A DNA stretch of 64,000 nucleotides, taken from NCBI GenBank assembly GCA_036023115.1, contig JAYKKT010000079.1:12391501-12455500 (forward strand), written 5' to 3'. Positions 23,698 to 34,783 of the stretch are shown here, piece by piece. Below the pieces are notes generated by a model that did not search any database, had not been told where the DNA came from, and worked only from the letters and a program-made list of their open reading frames with translations. This stretch comes from Brasenia schreberi. Its lineage: Eukaryota > Streptophyta > Magnoliopsida > Nymphaeales > Cabombaceae. Within the stretch, counting starts at the first letter, position 1. Every line of letters starts with the position of its first letter. A program made the translations under genes and the position numbers.

Positions 23698-24290
23698 TCA
23701 CATTGTAGGGGTGCAAGTGAGCAAGTTGCTTGCAAGCTATTCAAGATGGACCTATTTTTAAATTATAATGCAAACTCATCCCGGTTTTCTAGGACGAAGG
23801 CCCAGATCCAATTGAGCTAGACATTGGGTAGGTTGCCAAATCCTAAGTTGCTTGCTAATACTTAGCTCGAGTTGCTCGTCAGTCCAATTAAGCATTATAC
23901 AATTAAATGTAGTTCACAATAATGGGAGAAGATAATCGAAAAGGGCAAACCAGTGTCATGGGCTTTCCCCCCTCCCCCCCCCCCCCCCCCCCCCCCTAAG
24001 ATCGTGTAGTATCATGGGCTTTTCTTATTAAATTGTTGGATCAAATTCAAACTAAAAGTTCACGCTCATTCTTAAGATCAGTCCCACTAGGATCGTTTGA
24101 GAGACTAGCTAAGCTTGCTCATGCTCCAAAAGGATTGGTCCTAAGCTTGAGTTGCTCGACTATAGCTCAAGTGGAGTTCAAACACAAAGCTTGAAGCTGG
24201 ATTGGAGCTTCGAGCTGAGCTGAGCATTTCTTTGACGAGTTGAGTCAGGCTGGCATGCTTGAACAACTCTACTTGAACCCAAGTCAGTGC
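23698..24290. repeat. Possible hAT-like or MITE repeat rich in GAGCTTG/TTGCTC motifs
   Basis: Begins near TGTAGGGGTGCAAGTGAGCA and is filled with alternating AAGCTTGA, GAGTTGCTCG, GAGCTTCGAGCTGAGCTGAG motifs, as in plant repeats that start (C/T)AGGGGTGCAA and contain GAGCTCGAGC-type arrays. A run of 23 C residues (23974-23996) interrupts it. Ends and target duplication were not resolved. No coding region. Confidence 0.3.
23967..23996. repeat. Poly(C) tract
   Basis: Six C, one T, then 23 C in a row. The exact length may be a sequencing or assembly artefact. Confidence 0.9.
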
Positions 24291-24419
24291 AATGGGTTGG
24301 GTTGGAAATCACCTGAGTCCAAAACCGGTTCACTGCAACACTTTTTGTGTTGATTATTTTGTAGTAGGAACAAATTCCATCGGGCTTGAATTGCTTGGCA
24401 CTACATCGTTGAGGAGGTT

Positions 24420-24687
24420 TCATGAGGGAAGCTGGATAAAAATGAAATTTAAGGCTGATGAAAGTGTTGAATATTATAAAAAGCCCGATTGGTAGTCTAA
24501 GGATATAGTCAATCATACGGAACATACTATAATAAAATATTTGGTCTAGTGGCAAAAATGACTTTCATAAGAATTATCATGAGTCTATCTGCTCATAATG
24601 GTTGAGATATGTGGTAACTAGATGTGAAAAATTTGTTTCTCCAAGAAAATTTATATAGAGTTATCACTTGAATTCAATAAAAATGGG
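24420..24687 (+). pseudogene. Ty1/copia RT remnant, left part (copia-3)
   Basis: Reading through stops gives WIKMKFKADESVEYYK, YSQSYG-TYYNKIFGLVAKMT and LDVKNLFLQENLY, which are the copia RT fingers (usual form KYKADG, KARLVAKGY, FAPVAKM, QLDVKNAFL). The frame is cut at 24687-24705 by the RTE LINE and resumes after 28017, so this is the disrupted host of that insertion. Confidence 0.75.
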
Positions 24688-25061
24688 TTGAAGGATAAGG
24701 TGTAACTCTGCCCATGTAAGAGATCACCCTTGCATTGTCGGTCCCAAGCCCGAATAATGGAGGAGGGTTGTGTTAGGATTCTGACAGCCAGTGTAAAACT
24801 TTGTCGGATTTTTATACCATGGATTAAACAAATTATGAGCATTGCTTTGGGGTGTTCTTGCCTAGCGACGCGCTGCAAAGCCCGAATGCACTGATAAGTA
24901 AGCAAGGGTCACTATATTTTTGCCCAGATATAGTGAATCAATTATAGAGAAGGTTCCCACATCATGTACGGGTGTGAGTAAAGAAGTTAGTCCCACTACA
25001 TTACCGTCCGAATGTAGTGAATAATTTACAAAGAGGGTCTCCGCATTTTTAATATGGACAC

Positions 25062-25880
25062 ATGCGGGGGGTAAGGAAACTAGTCCTAGATAATAAGATT
25101 CGTTTTGGTTCTTGGAATATCGGAACATTATCCGGTAAGCTAATGGAGGTGGTAGATACTATGATTCGAAGAAATATTCATATTCTATATTTACAAGAGA
25201 CAAAATGGGTTGGAGAAAAAGCAAAGGAGATAGAGGATACAAGTTTTAAATTATGGTACTCAAGTAAGAAAAATGCTCGAAATGAAGTTGGTATTATTAT
25301 AAATAAAAATTTAAAGGATAGTGTAGTATACATACAACGATATGGTGACCGAATCATGATGTTGAAATTAGTGTTAGGAGCAGAGGTTTTGAATATAGTT
25401 TATGCTTACACACCCAAAGTAGGCATAGAAGACAGTATAAAGACAACTTTTTGGGAAGAGTTAGATAAGGTGATTCAAAGGATTCCACAAAGGGAGATGA
25501 TTTGTTTAGAAGGAGACTTAAATGGACATGTCGGTAAAGAGGCATTAGGATATCAAGGTATTCATAGAAACTTTGGTTTTGGGGATATAAATGAGGAAGG
25601 TAGGAAGATTTTAAATTTTGCTATGGCATTTGATCTATTTATAGTCAATACAATCTTCAAAAAACGAAATGAACATGTAATTACTTATAAGAGTGGCTTA
25701 TCACAAACAAAAATTGATTACTTTATTTGTAAAAAAAAAGATAGAGCATATTGTAAAGATTGCAAGATAATTCCAGGAGAAAGTTTAACCACCCAACATC
25801 GACTTTTAGTTATGGATTTACAAATAAAAAAATGGACAAAGAAGAAAAGAGTGCATCGAGCTATTCGAACTAAATGGTGA
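25062..25880 (+). CDS. RTE LINE endonuclease domain (272 codons, open)
   Basis: APE-type endonuclease that nicks target DNA to prime reverse transcription. Visible motifs in order are SWNIGTLSG (~res 17), LQETKWVGEKAKE (~44), VYAYTPKVG (~113), CLEGDLNGHVGKEALGY (~149; usual GGDLNGHVG), NTIFKKRNEHVITYKSG (~196), QTKIDYF (~215) and TTQHRLLVMDL (~244, catalytic His). All expected catalytic positions are present. The protein should continue into RT as one polyprotein, but the frame ends at TGA 25878-25880, and the next part (25874-26218, KIYLNIKSFKEM through a Lys/Ala-rich linker) lies in another frame, so the polyprotein is broken here. This domain type is often annotated in genomes as craniofacial development protein 2-like. 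Confidence 0.85.
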   Translation: MRGVRKLVLDNKIRFGSWNIGTLSGKLMEVVDTMIRRNIHILYLQETKWVGEKAKEIEDTSFKLWYSSKKNARNEVGIIINKNLKDSVVYIQRYGDRIMMLKLVLGAEVLNIVYAYTPKVGIEDSIKTTFWEELDKVIQRIPQREMICLEGDLNGHVGKEALGYQGIHRNFGFGDINEEGRKILNFAMAFDLFIVNTIFKKRNEHVITYKSGLSQTKIDYFICKKKDRAYCKDCKIIPGESLTTQHRLLVMDLQIKKWTKKKRVHRAIRTKW

Positions 25881-27620
25881 AACCTCAAAAAGCGAGAAAG
25901 AAGATATATTTAAATATAAAGTCCTTCAAGGAGATGCTTGGAAGTTGGAATTATGTTGGTACACCTTGTGATATGTGGAAGAATATGGCTATACATATTA
26001 GGAAAGTGGCAAAAGATGTGTTAAGTGAATCTAAGGGAGGTGTACCGGCACAAAAAGAAGCTTGGTGGTTGAGTGAAGTAATGCAAAATAAAATCAAGGC
26101 AAAGAGGGCATGTTACAAATTACATTATGCTAAAAAAATTAGTGAAACTTTAGAGGCTTATAAGAAAGCAAAGAAGGAAGCAAAAAAGGCTGTCAGTGAA
26201 GCAAAAGCTAAAATTTGAGAGGATTTATATAAAAAACTCAACTCAAAAGAGGGTGAAAGAGATATTTTTAGGATAGCTAGGGCTAGAGATAAGAAAACTA
26301 AAGATCTTAATTTTGGTAGATGCATCAAAGACAAGGATGAAAAAATTCTAGTAGCAAATGATGATATGAGAAATAGATGGAAAACTATTTTTATAAGCTT
26401 TTTAATGAAAATAAAGATGTTAGTATTAGCTTAGGAGAGTTAGCCAAATCAAAAAAATATATAAACCATAATTTTTTCCAAAAGAATGAAGTCAAAGAGG
26501 CGCTTAAACATATGAAGGGTGGTAAAGCAGTAGGACCAGACAATATTGCTATAGAAGTTTGGAAAATACTAGGAGAAATAGGAATCACTTGGCTCACAAG
26601 ACTATTTAATGAAATATGGAGAAACCAAAAGATGCTCGAGGCATGGAGAGCGAGTACACTTATACCCGTATATAAGAACAAGAGAGACATTCAGAATTGT
26701 GTGAATTATCGAGGTATCAAGTTAATGAGCCATACTATGAAATTGTGGGAAAGAATTATCGAACATAGGTTAAGACAAGTAAAGTTTATGGAACATTTCA
26801 GAGCAAAAAAGAAAGATCTTCACATGATATTTATTGATCTATAAAAAGCTTACGATAGGGTATCGAGAGAGGTTCTTTGCAGAACCTTGAAAAAAAGAGG
26901 TATCCCATTGTCATATGTTAACCTTATAAGAGACATGTACGATGGTGCAAAAACATGTGTGAGGACTCATGAAGAAATGACAAACTTCTTTGAAGTTAAT
27001 ATTGGGTTACATCAAGGATCAACTTTAAGTCCATACTTATTTATAATGGTGATTGATGAGTTAACAAAACATATTTAAGATGAAGTGCCTTGGTGTATAT
27101 AATTTGGAGATGACATTGTGTTAGTGGAAGATTCTAAGGAAAAAGTTAATAGAAAATTGGAACTATAGAAAGAAGCAGTAGAAAGCAAAGGCCTTTGACT
27201 TAGTAGAACAAAGACAAAATATATGGAATATAAGTTTGATTATTTGGTTACTTCAGAGGACATCGAAATTAAAATTGTCACATATTGCATCCCTAAAAGG
27301 AAAGTTTTAAATACCCAGGGTCAATTTTTTAGAGTGATGGAAGAATTGATGGAGATGTTACGTATAGAATTAATGCTGGTTGGTTAAAATGGAGAGGAGT
27401 ATCAGGTATTCTTTGTGATAAGAAGATACCATTAAAGTTAAAAGGTAAATATTATAGAGCAACAATTAGACCTGCCATGTTTTATGGTTTTGAGTGTTGG
27501 GCAGTTAACCATCTAACATGTATAAAAGATGTTTGTGACATAAATGAAGATGTTGAGATGGATGAGTGGTCATACAAGAAAAGACCATATACATAATGAG
27601 GTTATTAGAAACAAATTAGG
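25874..27620 (+). pseudogene. RTE LINE linker and reverse transcriptase, broken
   Basis: The linker (25874-26218) is followed, after a stop at 26217, by RT: VKEALKHMKGGKAVGPDNIAIEVWK (~26490), WRASTLIPVYKNKRDIQNC and NYRGIKLMSHTMKLWERI (~26650-26760), then MIFIDL, stop at 26842, KAYDRVSREVL, YVNLIRDMYDGAKTCVRT and GLHQGSTLSPYLF (~26880-27050). The catalytic block reads FGDDIVLVED (~27100) instead of the usual FADD, an Ala to Gly change next to the two metal-binding Asp. The C-terminal thumb-like part ([20 protein letters not shown]) ends near 27560. Several stops are single-base changes of conserved codons. Confidence 0.8.
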
Positions 27621-27783
27621 AGTGGCACCAATAGAGGATAAAATGAGAGAACATCATTTAAGATGGTTTGGACATATAGAAAGAATAATAATGAGGTTAT
27701 TAGAAACAAATTAGGAGTGACACCAATAAAGGATAAAATGAGAGAATATCGTTTAAGATGGTTTGGACATATAGAAAGAAGAT
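27594..27783 (+). repeat. 95-bp tandem duplication in LINE 3' region
   Basis: Two head-to-tail 95-base units (27594-27688 and 27689-27783), each starting TAATGAGGTTATTAGAAAC, with a few differences between copies. The unit encodes the conserved RTE C-terminal stretch ([28 protein letters not shown]), so the duplication shifts the frame (95 is not a multiple of three). Confidence 0.93.
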
Positions 27784-28017
27784 GAGAAGAAGAACTTGTA
27801 AGTAGGTATGAAAAACTAAATTTGGAAAGTATTAAAAGAGGTAGAGGACGGCCACAAAAGTGTTGGAAAGAAACAATAAAGAATGATCTAGCTTATTGCG
27901 AGTTAACTGCTAACATGGCACATGATAGAGCTTTTTGGAAACAAAGAATCCATGTAGCTGACCCCGTCTAGTATAGGAAAAGGCTTAGTTGTTGTTGTTG
28001 TTGAAGGATAAAGTGTA

Positions 28018-28659
28018 TAAGTTAAATAAGGTCATTTATAGTCTCTAGCAATCTTCTAGAGCATGATGTGAAAGGACTTTGACCGACTACATTACCTTTT
28101 AGGAATTGAAGATCTATATTTCAGCAAAGGCATCTTCTAAACTCAAAAGAAGTATGTCATGGATCTGCTTCAGGATACTAAAATGATTGACTGCAAAAAG
28201 AGCATAATTCTAATGGACACCAATAAAAAATGCATCTTGTTGGTGAAGAAATCTTTGAAGATGTAGGCATATATCAAAGGCTAGTTGAAAAATGGATTTA
28301 CCTTACTATCACCCGTTCTAATATTGTATATGCAGTGAGAATAGTAAGTAGATTTATGCATGCTCCATGAAGAGCTCATATGAATGCATTTTATCATATA
28401 CTTATCTACATTCCTCTCTATTATAATAGTAAGGTTGTTATTTAGATTGCATCTAACCTATTATAGGAGGACCAAACATATTGAGATTGATTGCCACCTT
28501 ATAAGTGAAAAAGTCACAAACAAGGAATTTCAATTAATTTATATCAAGTCTGAAAATCAATATATAGACATTCTTACCAAAGCTTTCAACAGAAGGATTC
28601 CTGATAGTGTTCTTCCTAAGTTGGGAGCCATCATTATCTTTTTCCAACTTGAAGAAGAG
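28018..28659 (+). pseudogene. Ty1/copia RT-RNase H remnant, right part (copia-3)
   Basis: Continues the copia frame after the LINE: KDFDRLHYLLGIEDLYFSKGIF, KKYVMDLLQDTKMIDCKKS, YQRLVEKWIYLTITRSNIVYAV and SRFMHAP. After a deletion of most of RNase H it resumes TKHIEIDCHLISEKV, IDILTKAF at 28470-28600. The order matches intact copia pol (MKDLGxLxYFLGIEV; YQRLVGKLIYL; RTKHIEIDCHFIREK). A purine tract GAAGAAGAG precedes the LTR-like start at 28660. Confidence 0.8.
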
Positions 28660-28930
28660 TGTTAAGAAGATGATATAATCGAAGATTTGGATTTGTTCTA
28701 GGATTGGATCTGTTTAGAGAAGCCTTAATGATGTATTAGATATTGTAATGAGAGTATTTTAGTCTTTTAAGTTAGAAAAGTCTTTATAAGTCTTTTTGTT
28801 GTAAACCTAAAGAGAGTAACTAATAGAAAAGAGAAAGGGGCAGCCACAGGAGGACTCTCTCCTTCAACGAGTTCCTAAGTGCCTCATATGGGCTTATATT
28901 TTCCTGCTAATGAATAAATAATTTGATCTT
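28660..28930 (+). repeat. Probable 3' LTR of copia-3 (right end not defined)
   Basis: Begins TGTTAAGAAGATG right after the purine tract, the normal place for a copia 3' LTR. The right end and partner LTR could not be determined; no matching 5' LTR is recognised left of 24420. Confidence 0.45.
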
Positions 28931-30250
28931 TTGGGTATCCAATAAAGATATACCTCAAAGATCTATTTGTCTAGATTGGTCTAAGATCTTTACATGTGCT
29001 ACTCCATAAGTGACTTTCTTACCACTCAACCTCTTACCCTAATACAACCTACCAGTCCTTATATAAGGAGTTTTAAAACGAAAATTGACCAAAATACCCC
29101 TAGTATAAAAAATTACCAAAATGCCCTTACGACTTTGAGCAATTACAATAATACCTAAAAAATATCATAAATCATAAAACTAACACAAGGAACATTAGAT
29201 AAGCATATTCTTCAACATTATATACACAGTTGGAAAATCCAATGCAGCCTCTTATTAATATTGAAGTAGAAGCACATGTTACAAGGCCTGAACTCAGGAC
29301 TAGCGAGGTAATAATATCCTGACTTAGTTCTTTGCTTTAGGCCATAATGCAGTGGCAATTATTTGTAATGTTGGTCTTCGGTTGGCTAAGGTTACTAGCT
29401 ACACAGAGGTTGAGACAATAAGTAGGGTCTAAACACTAGGAATCCCCCTATTGGGTCGATAACTCGATCTGTGGACTGCACCACCATATGCACCAAAAGG
29501 CAGGTTTGTTTTCAGGCTGTAACTTGAGTGCTTTGCCACCATGATGCATAAACGGGTGTGACTTCTGGTGTGTAAATTCAAGTGGATGGTTACGTGAACT
29601 TCGCAGCACAAGCACTCTCACATACACATGCAGACACAATTGTGGATCTTTGTTATGAACTAAATGTCTAAAACATAACAAGGTTATAAGCTTATAGATA
29701 TAAGTTCAACACTCAAGTTTTTGGGTGCTTCCAATGCTAGTATTGACTACACATTGTGTATATCATAAAAGTTAAAATAAACTGGGCTAAATAAGATTTT
29801 GTTGACCCATAGCTTAAGCTCCCAGGTAACGGTGGGTACAATACAGAGGCGGAGTGATGGTAACCACCTTATGAAACTTTCGATCTTTTGATGGAACCAA
29901 GCTTTCCAGGGATACAATATTTCAGGCAACAACTTGTTATAACGACCTAAATAGTGATGTGAGGGCGAAATAAGGTGAAGCTTAGTTTGCTTGATATCAT
30001 AACTAGTGAACTATGTGCATGTGGGTTCCATTCTGTATGTAATCAGGCATAAGTACTAGTTTGACCAAAACAATACCTGTCATAGTTCTGTTTCAAGGTT
30101 GACACTTCTTGTCAGTTGGCCATCCATTTTAATTTGGTCGCAGTATCTTTGTGATTTACCTCGCTTTGTTTGTCTTCAGGACCCAGTTGCATCTCCATGT
30201 GGTTCTAGTCAGTGTTGTGACTAGCACAATATGCATCACTCCGTGTGATG
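28931..30250. other. Spacer between copia-3 and copia-1, no gene recognised
   Basis: Only short frames. 29080-29160 has the alternating ACCAAAATACCCCT / ACCAAAATGCCCTTA pattern often seen in plant intergenic DNA. 29430-29680 has two overlapping minus-strand frames (60 and 77 codons) of no known family. I see no splice-supported exon. Confidence 0.3.
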
Positions 30251-30255
30251 TTGAT

Positions 30256-30662
30256 TGTTAAGTGTAATAGGTACAGGTCATTAGGGCCCGTGTTTGAGGC
30301 TAGACTGGCCTAAGCCACTAGGGCCTGGGGGGTCAGTCAACTAGCCGTTGGACTGCTGTGCAGTCCTATGCATAATAACTAGCCTTCAAGGCTGGCTTTC
30401 TTCTATTTTTTCTTCATATCCATGTCCATATGTAATCCCTATAAAATACCTCACTCACTCATGAATAAATTATGTTGTCTTCGTACAACTTTTGTTTGGC
30501 GTTTGGCATCTTCGTACAACTTTTGTTTGGCGTTTGGCTTGCTTCCGCTCTCTTGATTATAATATTTGAGTTTGACATCAATACTCAGGTGACTTAGAAT
30601 CTTGGCGATTTGTCAAAGTTGCATCATGAGCACCAACCTTTAAGCATCAATACCAATTTACA
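30256..30662 (+). repeat. 5' LTR of copia-1
   Basis: TGTTAAGTG...TTTACA, 407 bp. TATAAAATA at 30440-30448. Contains a private 31-bp tandem duplication (TCGTACAACTTTTGTTTGGC starting at 30481 and 30512) absent from the 3' LTR. Confidence 0.9.
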
Positions 30663-30674
30663 TGGTATCAAGGC
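30663..30674 (+). promoter_or_regulatory. Primer-binding site of copia-1
   Basis: TGGTATCAAGGC abuts the 5' LTR and resembles the site complementary to the 3' end of initiator tRNA-Met used by most plant copia elements. Confidence 0.75.
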
Positions 30675-30796
30675 CTCGGATTGAAGAAATCGAGTGCATT
30701 GAAAAGCATGTCACGGGCGCAAATTTCAAGAAAACATACTAAACTTGAGGTTAGTTTAAATCTTTTGATTTTGCATGAAATGAAGAGCAAAATGAG

Positions 30797-31700
30797 ATGC
30801 TTAGATATATTCTTGACCCAAAATGCTATCAAAGTTGGGCAAGGACCATGAAAAAATATTTTTTGTCAAAAGATTTTTGGGATTATGTCGATGGAACCAT
30901 AAAAGAACCGATTTTAAATATTGATGGTTTGAATGATGATGAGATTGTTAAAGCTCATGAAAAATATAAGCAAGACTTAAAATTATGAAAAAAATGAATG
31001 CAAAAATTACTTGGATTATTTGTCAAAATGTAGATGACGAACTTAGAAATAGAATTAGTGCTTTCGAAAATGCATTTGAAACTTGAGAATATTTAAGAAA
31101 ACTTCATTCTCAAGATGATTTTGTTTTTCAAATTAATTTGATGGAAAGAATGATAATGTTTAAACAAAGAAATTTAAGTATTAGAGACTATCACAATGAG
31201 CTTTCAGAATTATGGACCCAACTTAGGAGCTTTAATAAATTTGGAAAACTTTATAAATTAAATGAATTTCAAGAGTTTTTGAACAATCAATATTTCTTTT
31301 TGTTTATGCGTGGGTTAAGAGATGAATTTGAAAATATTAGATCAAATTTAATACATAGAAAACCTAGACCTAGAGATGACTCATTTTTGGCCGACCTTGT
31401 TATGGAAGAAACAAGGTTGAAAAATATTAATGTTGCCAAAGAAGTCGTTCTTGCCGCATCCAAACCGGGAGCTAATTTGATGACATACAAGTCTCCACAT
31501 GCAAAAAATGCCGAAAGAACATCAAAGAAGCCCATGGGTCTGTAGCCAAACAATGATATTATTTGTCACTATTACAAGGAAAGTGGGAATATCAAAACCA
31601 CTTGTCCTCTTCTTCAAAAAAAAATTAGAAATATGGGAGTTGTGGAAGAAAAAGGAGTCTTGCCCAACAACATTAAAGCATACATAGAAGAAATGTTCAA
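30797..31700 (+). pseudogene. copia-1 gag (broken)
   Basis: Gag would form the capsid-like particle. The first block (30797-30988, LDPKCYQSWARTMKKYFLSK, then DFWDYVDGTI) matches the plant copia gag N terminus and ends at a TGA. The next open block (31138-31545) carries the region MFKQRNLSIRDYHNELSELW and RGLRDEFENIR. The zinc knuckle at 31564-31605 keeps Cys1 and Cys14 of the CX2CX4HX4C pattern, but Cys4 is Tyr and His9 is Asn, so it cannot bind zinc normally. Both changes are single transitions. Confidence 0.8.
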
Positions 31701-31739
31701 GGAAAAAGCAAGCATCTCCCGGAACACTCTCTTCACTTC

Positions 31740-33330
31740 TCAAGTTATGTCTTGTTTTTAGATTCGGGTGCATCTTTTCATGACTCATTGTGAAAATTCA
31801 TTAAATGAATCTTTTAATATCATTGGAAAACATGTTTTTACGGTTGATGGTACGAAACTTCAAATTAAGAAAATAGGAAATTTTGATAAAGAAAATTTTA
31901 AAATTAGAAATATAAGCTTCATACCTAAACTAAATTTAAACTTGCTTTCCGTTGCTCAAATTTGTGATAATAATTGTATAGTCAATTTCTAATCCAAGCA
32001 TTGTGTGGTGCAGGATCACCTATCGAAGAAGGTGATTGGTCAAGGCCATAGAAAAAGTGGACTATGCAAAATGGATTATTTAGTTATACCAAATTTTGAG
32101 TCTTGTAATGTAACCTTAGATGCTACTCTTTGGTATAAAAGACTTGAACATTTAGACTTGCAAAAATTTTGTAACATTCCTGTAATGAAAAAGATTAAAG
32201 ATCAAAAGTTTGAATGTAAAGATTGTATTCTTGGAAAGATGCATCATCTCCCGTTTGGTGAAAGGAACTATGTACCCAACAAAGCTTTTGATTTAATACA
32301 TTATGATGTTTGGGATCCTGCCACGGTTGTTTCTAAGGGAGGAGTTGAGTATTATGTGATATTTGTAGATGACTTTACTCGTTTTACCTGGATATATCTT
32401 TTGAAGCATAAATCTGAAGTATTTGAAAATTTTGTAATCTTTTGTAACATGATCAAAAATCAATTTGGAGCCACTATTAAGATTTTTAGATCAAACTCTA
32501 GAGGAAAATACTTGTCAAATAAATTTTAAAAATATATTGAAACTAATGGAATCTTTCATCAAAAGTTTTGCACTAAAACCCCACAACAAAATGGTTTGGA
32601 TGAGAGGAAACATAGACATATTATAGAAACATGTCGAACCATGTTAATTACTAGTAATGTTCCTAAATTTTTATGGGCCGAAGCTACTCTTACTGCGGTA
32701 TATCTTATAAACAAAATGCCTTCATCTCAACTTGAAAACATTTCTTTGTTTGAAAAATTATATAATATTTTCCCTTATTATGAAAGGCTTAGAGTTTTTG
32801 GATGTAAATGATTTGTTTATACAGATAAGAATGAAAAATTGTCTCCTAGGACTATTGAATGTTTATTTCTTAGTTATGACATAGACAAAAAGGGGTATAT
32901 ATGTTTTGATGCTATAAATAATAAATTATATGTTTCTAAGGATATAAATTTTTTTGAGAATGATGTCTACTATAAGTCTAAACTATTAGAAAATTCTGAA
33001 TCCTTCATAACTCAAGATTTTTTTGATATAGAAGAAGATGATGATTGTGACTCTGTAGATCATCAGAATATTTCTCTTGAGAATAGTGATGTCCCAAATA
33101 TAACTGTTGATCCCCAATCGGGTGTTGAACCCTTTCCTTTATATTATACACGACGTCATAGTGAAACTAATGACACATGTTTAGAACCTAGGGTCTCAAA
33201 ATCGTCTCAACGATTTGTTTCCTATGAATATTTTGAACCGCAACGTGAAAACTTGATTGCAACTCTTCATCAAGTTAGAGAACCCAAGTTTTATCATCAA
33301 GCTAAAGTATTTCAGAATAGGAAGATGCTA
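31740..33330 (+). pseudogene. copia-1 protease and integrase (broken)
   Basis: Protease: LFLDSGASFHDS with the catalytic Asp at 31761 (DSGA intact). Integrase follows at 32005-32529 and 32596-32811. In the HHCC zinc finger, the Trp-His of the usual WHxRLGH is WYKRLEH, so one zinc His is lost, while CKDC remains. In the D,D-35-E core the first Asp is kept (HYDVWDPA), the second reads RSNSRGKY (Asp to Asn), and the Glu is kept (NGLDERKHRH). Stops occur at 31990, 32527 and 32809 within conserved sequence. The tail to 33333 is the integrase-RT linker (YTRRHS). Confidence 0.82.
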
Positions 33331-34771
33331 TGAGGGATGAACTTAAAGCCTTAGATAAAGCTCAAACATGGACTATTGTAACCATACCAAAAGATAAGAA
33401 GGTTATTGGATGTTGATGGGTCTACAAAATCAAAACTCATAGCAATGGTCATATTGAAAATTATAAGGCTAGATTGGTTGCAAAGGGTTATGCTTAAGAG
33501 TATGATATTGATTATGATGAAACATTTACTCCGGTTGCTAGAATGACCACAATTAGAATTCTTATAACCCTTAGTGCCATTAGGAATTGGGATATATATC
33601 AACTTGATGTTAAAAATGCTTTTCTGAATGGTTATTTGACTGAAGAAGTTTATATGACTCCTCCTCCAAGCTTTAATGTTCCTCTTGGTCATGTTCTTAA
33701 ATTGCAAAAAGTTTTGTATGGTCTGAAACAAGCTTCTAATGCTTGGTTTGATCGATTCGAAAAATTTATGCATTTGCATAATTTTATAACTTGTTATACT
33801 GACACTGCTTTGTTTATATGAAAAACAGAATCAGATATTGTTATTTTATTATTTTATGTGGATGATATGATCATCACTAGGAGTGATGAAGCAGGGATTA
33901 AAGAGGTTAAATGTAATCTTCACCCAGAATTTGACACGAAAGACTTAGGCCTCCTTAACTATTTTTTGGGCATTGAAATTACTAGAAACAACTGTGGGTA
34001 TTTTATGTCTCAGACTAAATTTGGAAATGATATCATTGAAAGGTCTGGTCTCATAGATAACAAAATAGTAGACACACCAGAAGTTCTAGGTACCAAGTTA
34101 AGATCCACTAATAGTGAAAAATTAGCTGATCCCACCCCGTACAAACAACTCATAGGTGCTCTTACCTATCTCACTATTACCAGACCAGATATTTCTCATG
34201 CAGTTCATACAACCAGTCAATTTCAGCATGCTCCAACTTCTGTTCATATGAGTGTTGTTTTACGCATCATTCAATATGTTAGAAATACTTCTAACAAGGG
34301 GGTTTTCTTAACTTCATCTTCGTCTTTTAATTTAACTATATATACGGATGCTGACTGGGGTGGAGATGTCAACGACAGACACTCTACAATTGGTTTTTGT
34401 GTTTTTCTAGGTGAATCATTTATCTCTTGAAAGTGTAAGAAGCAACATAAAGTGTCGCTCTCATCCACTGAAGCTGAATATCGAATCATGGCTACTGCTG
34501 CTACGGTGATATGGGAGTTACTTTGCAACATCCTGCCATCATGTATTGTGACAACAAAAGTGTCATGTACATTACCTCCAACAACACCTTTCATGAAAGG
34601 ACGAAGCACATCGAGATGGATTGTCATTTTGTTCGTGAAGAATGTTTGAACAAGAAGATAGCATTGTGTTATGTCATATCTAAGATGCAGTTAGCAGATT
34701 TCTTCACTAAATCTCTTTCGATCACTCGTTTTCAATTTATGTTGGACAAACTTTCGGTATATAACCTGTAA
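33331..34771 (+). pseudogene. copia-1 reverse transcriptase-RNase H (broken)
   Basis: RT copies element RNA and RNase H removes it. Seen in order: MRDELKALDKAQTW, GC-stop-WVYKIK, RLVAKGYA-stop, FTPVARMTTIR, YQLDVKNAFLNGYL, LKLQKVLYGLKQAS, FYVDDMIITRSD (active-site YVDD intact, ~33855), LGLLNYFLGIEI, LIGALTYLTITRPDIS, YTDADWGGDVNDRHST, SLSSTEAEY, then after a +1 frameshift near 34511, MYCDNKSV, RTKHIEMDCHFV and QLADFFTKSL. Stops at GC*WV, GYA* and S*K are each one transition from the conserved codon. Otherwise the sequence is well preserved, so the element is not very old. Confidence 0.88.
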
Positions 34772-34775
34772 GTTT

Positions 34776-34783
34776 GAGGGGGG
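34776..34783 (+). promoter_or_regulatory. Polypurine tract of copia-1
   Basis: GAGGGGGG immediately upstream of the 3' LTR; would prime plus-strand DNA synthesis. Confidence 0.75.

Larger units (their letters stand above)
24705..28000 (+). mobile_element. Full-length RTE-clade LINE in copia-3, 17-bp target duplication
   Basis: The element of ~3.3 kb is flanked by near-identical 17-base direct repeats TTGAAGGATAA(G/A)GTGTA at 24688-24704 and 28001-28017 (one mismatch), as expected for LINE insertion. It has a ~360-bp leader, an apurinic-type endonuclease frame, RT fragments, and a 3' end GGCTTAGTTGTTGTTGTTG. The size, gene content and short-repeat tail match the RTE clade known from many angiosperms. 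It encodes its own endonuclease and RT for target-primed reverse transcription. Stops and frameshifts inside show that this copy is dead. A 95-bp tandem duplication lies near the 3' end (27594-27783). Confidence 0.9.

Noticed and set aside
23356..23820. 154-codon plus-strand frame
   Set aside because: Spans a hairpin repeat and AT-rich spacer, with no recognisable motif and no splice or promoter support.
23967..23996. Poly(C) run as a G-quadruplex regulatory site
   Set aside because: A pure homopolymer in a decayed repeat, far from any gene; more likely slippage or assembly noise.
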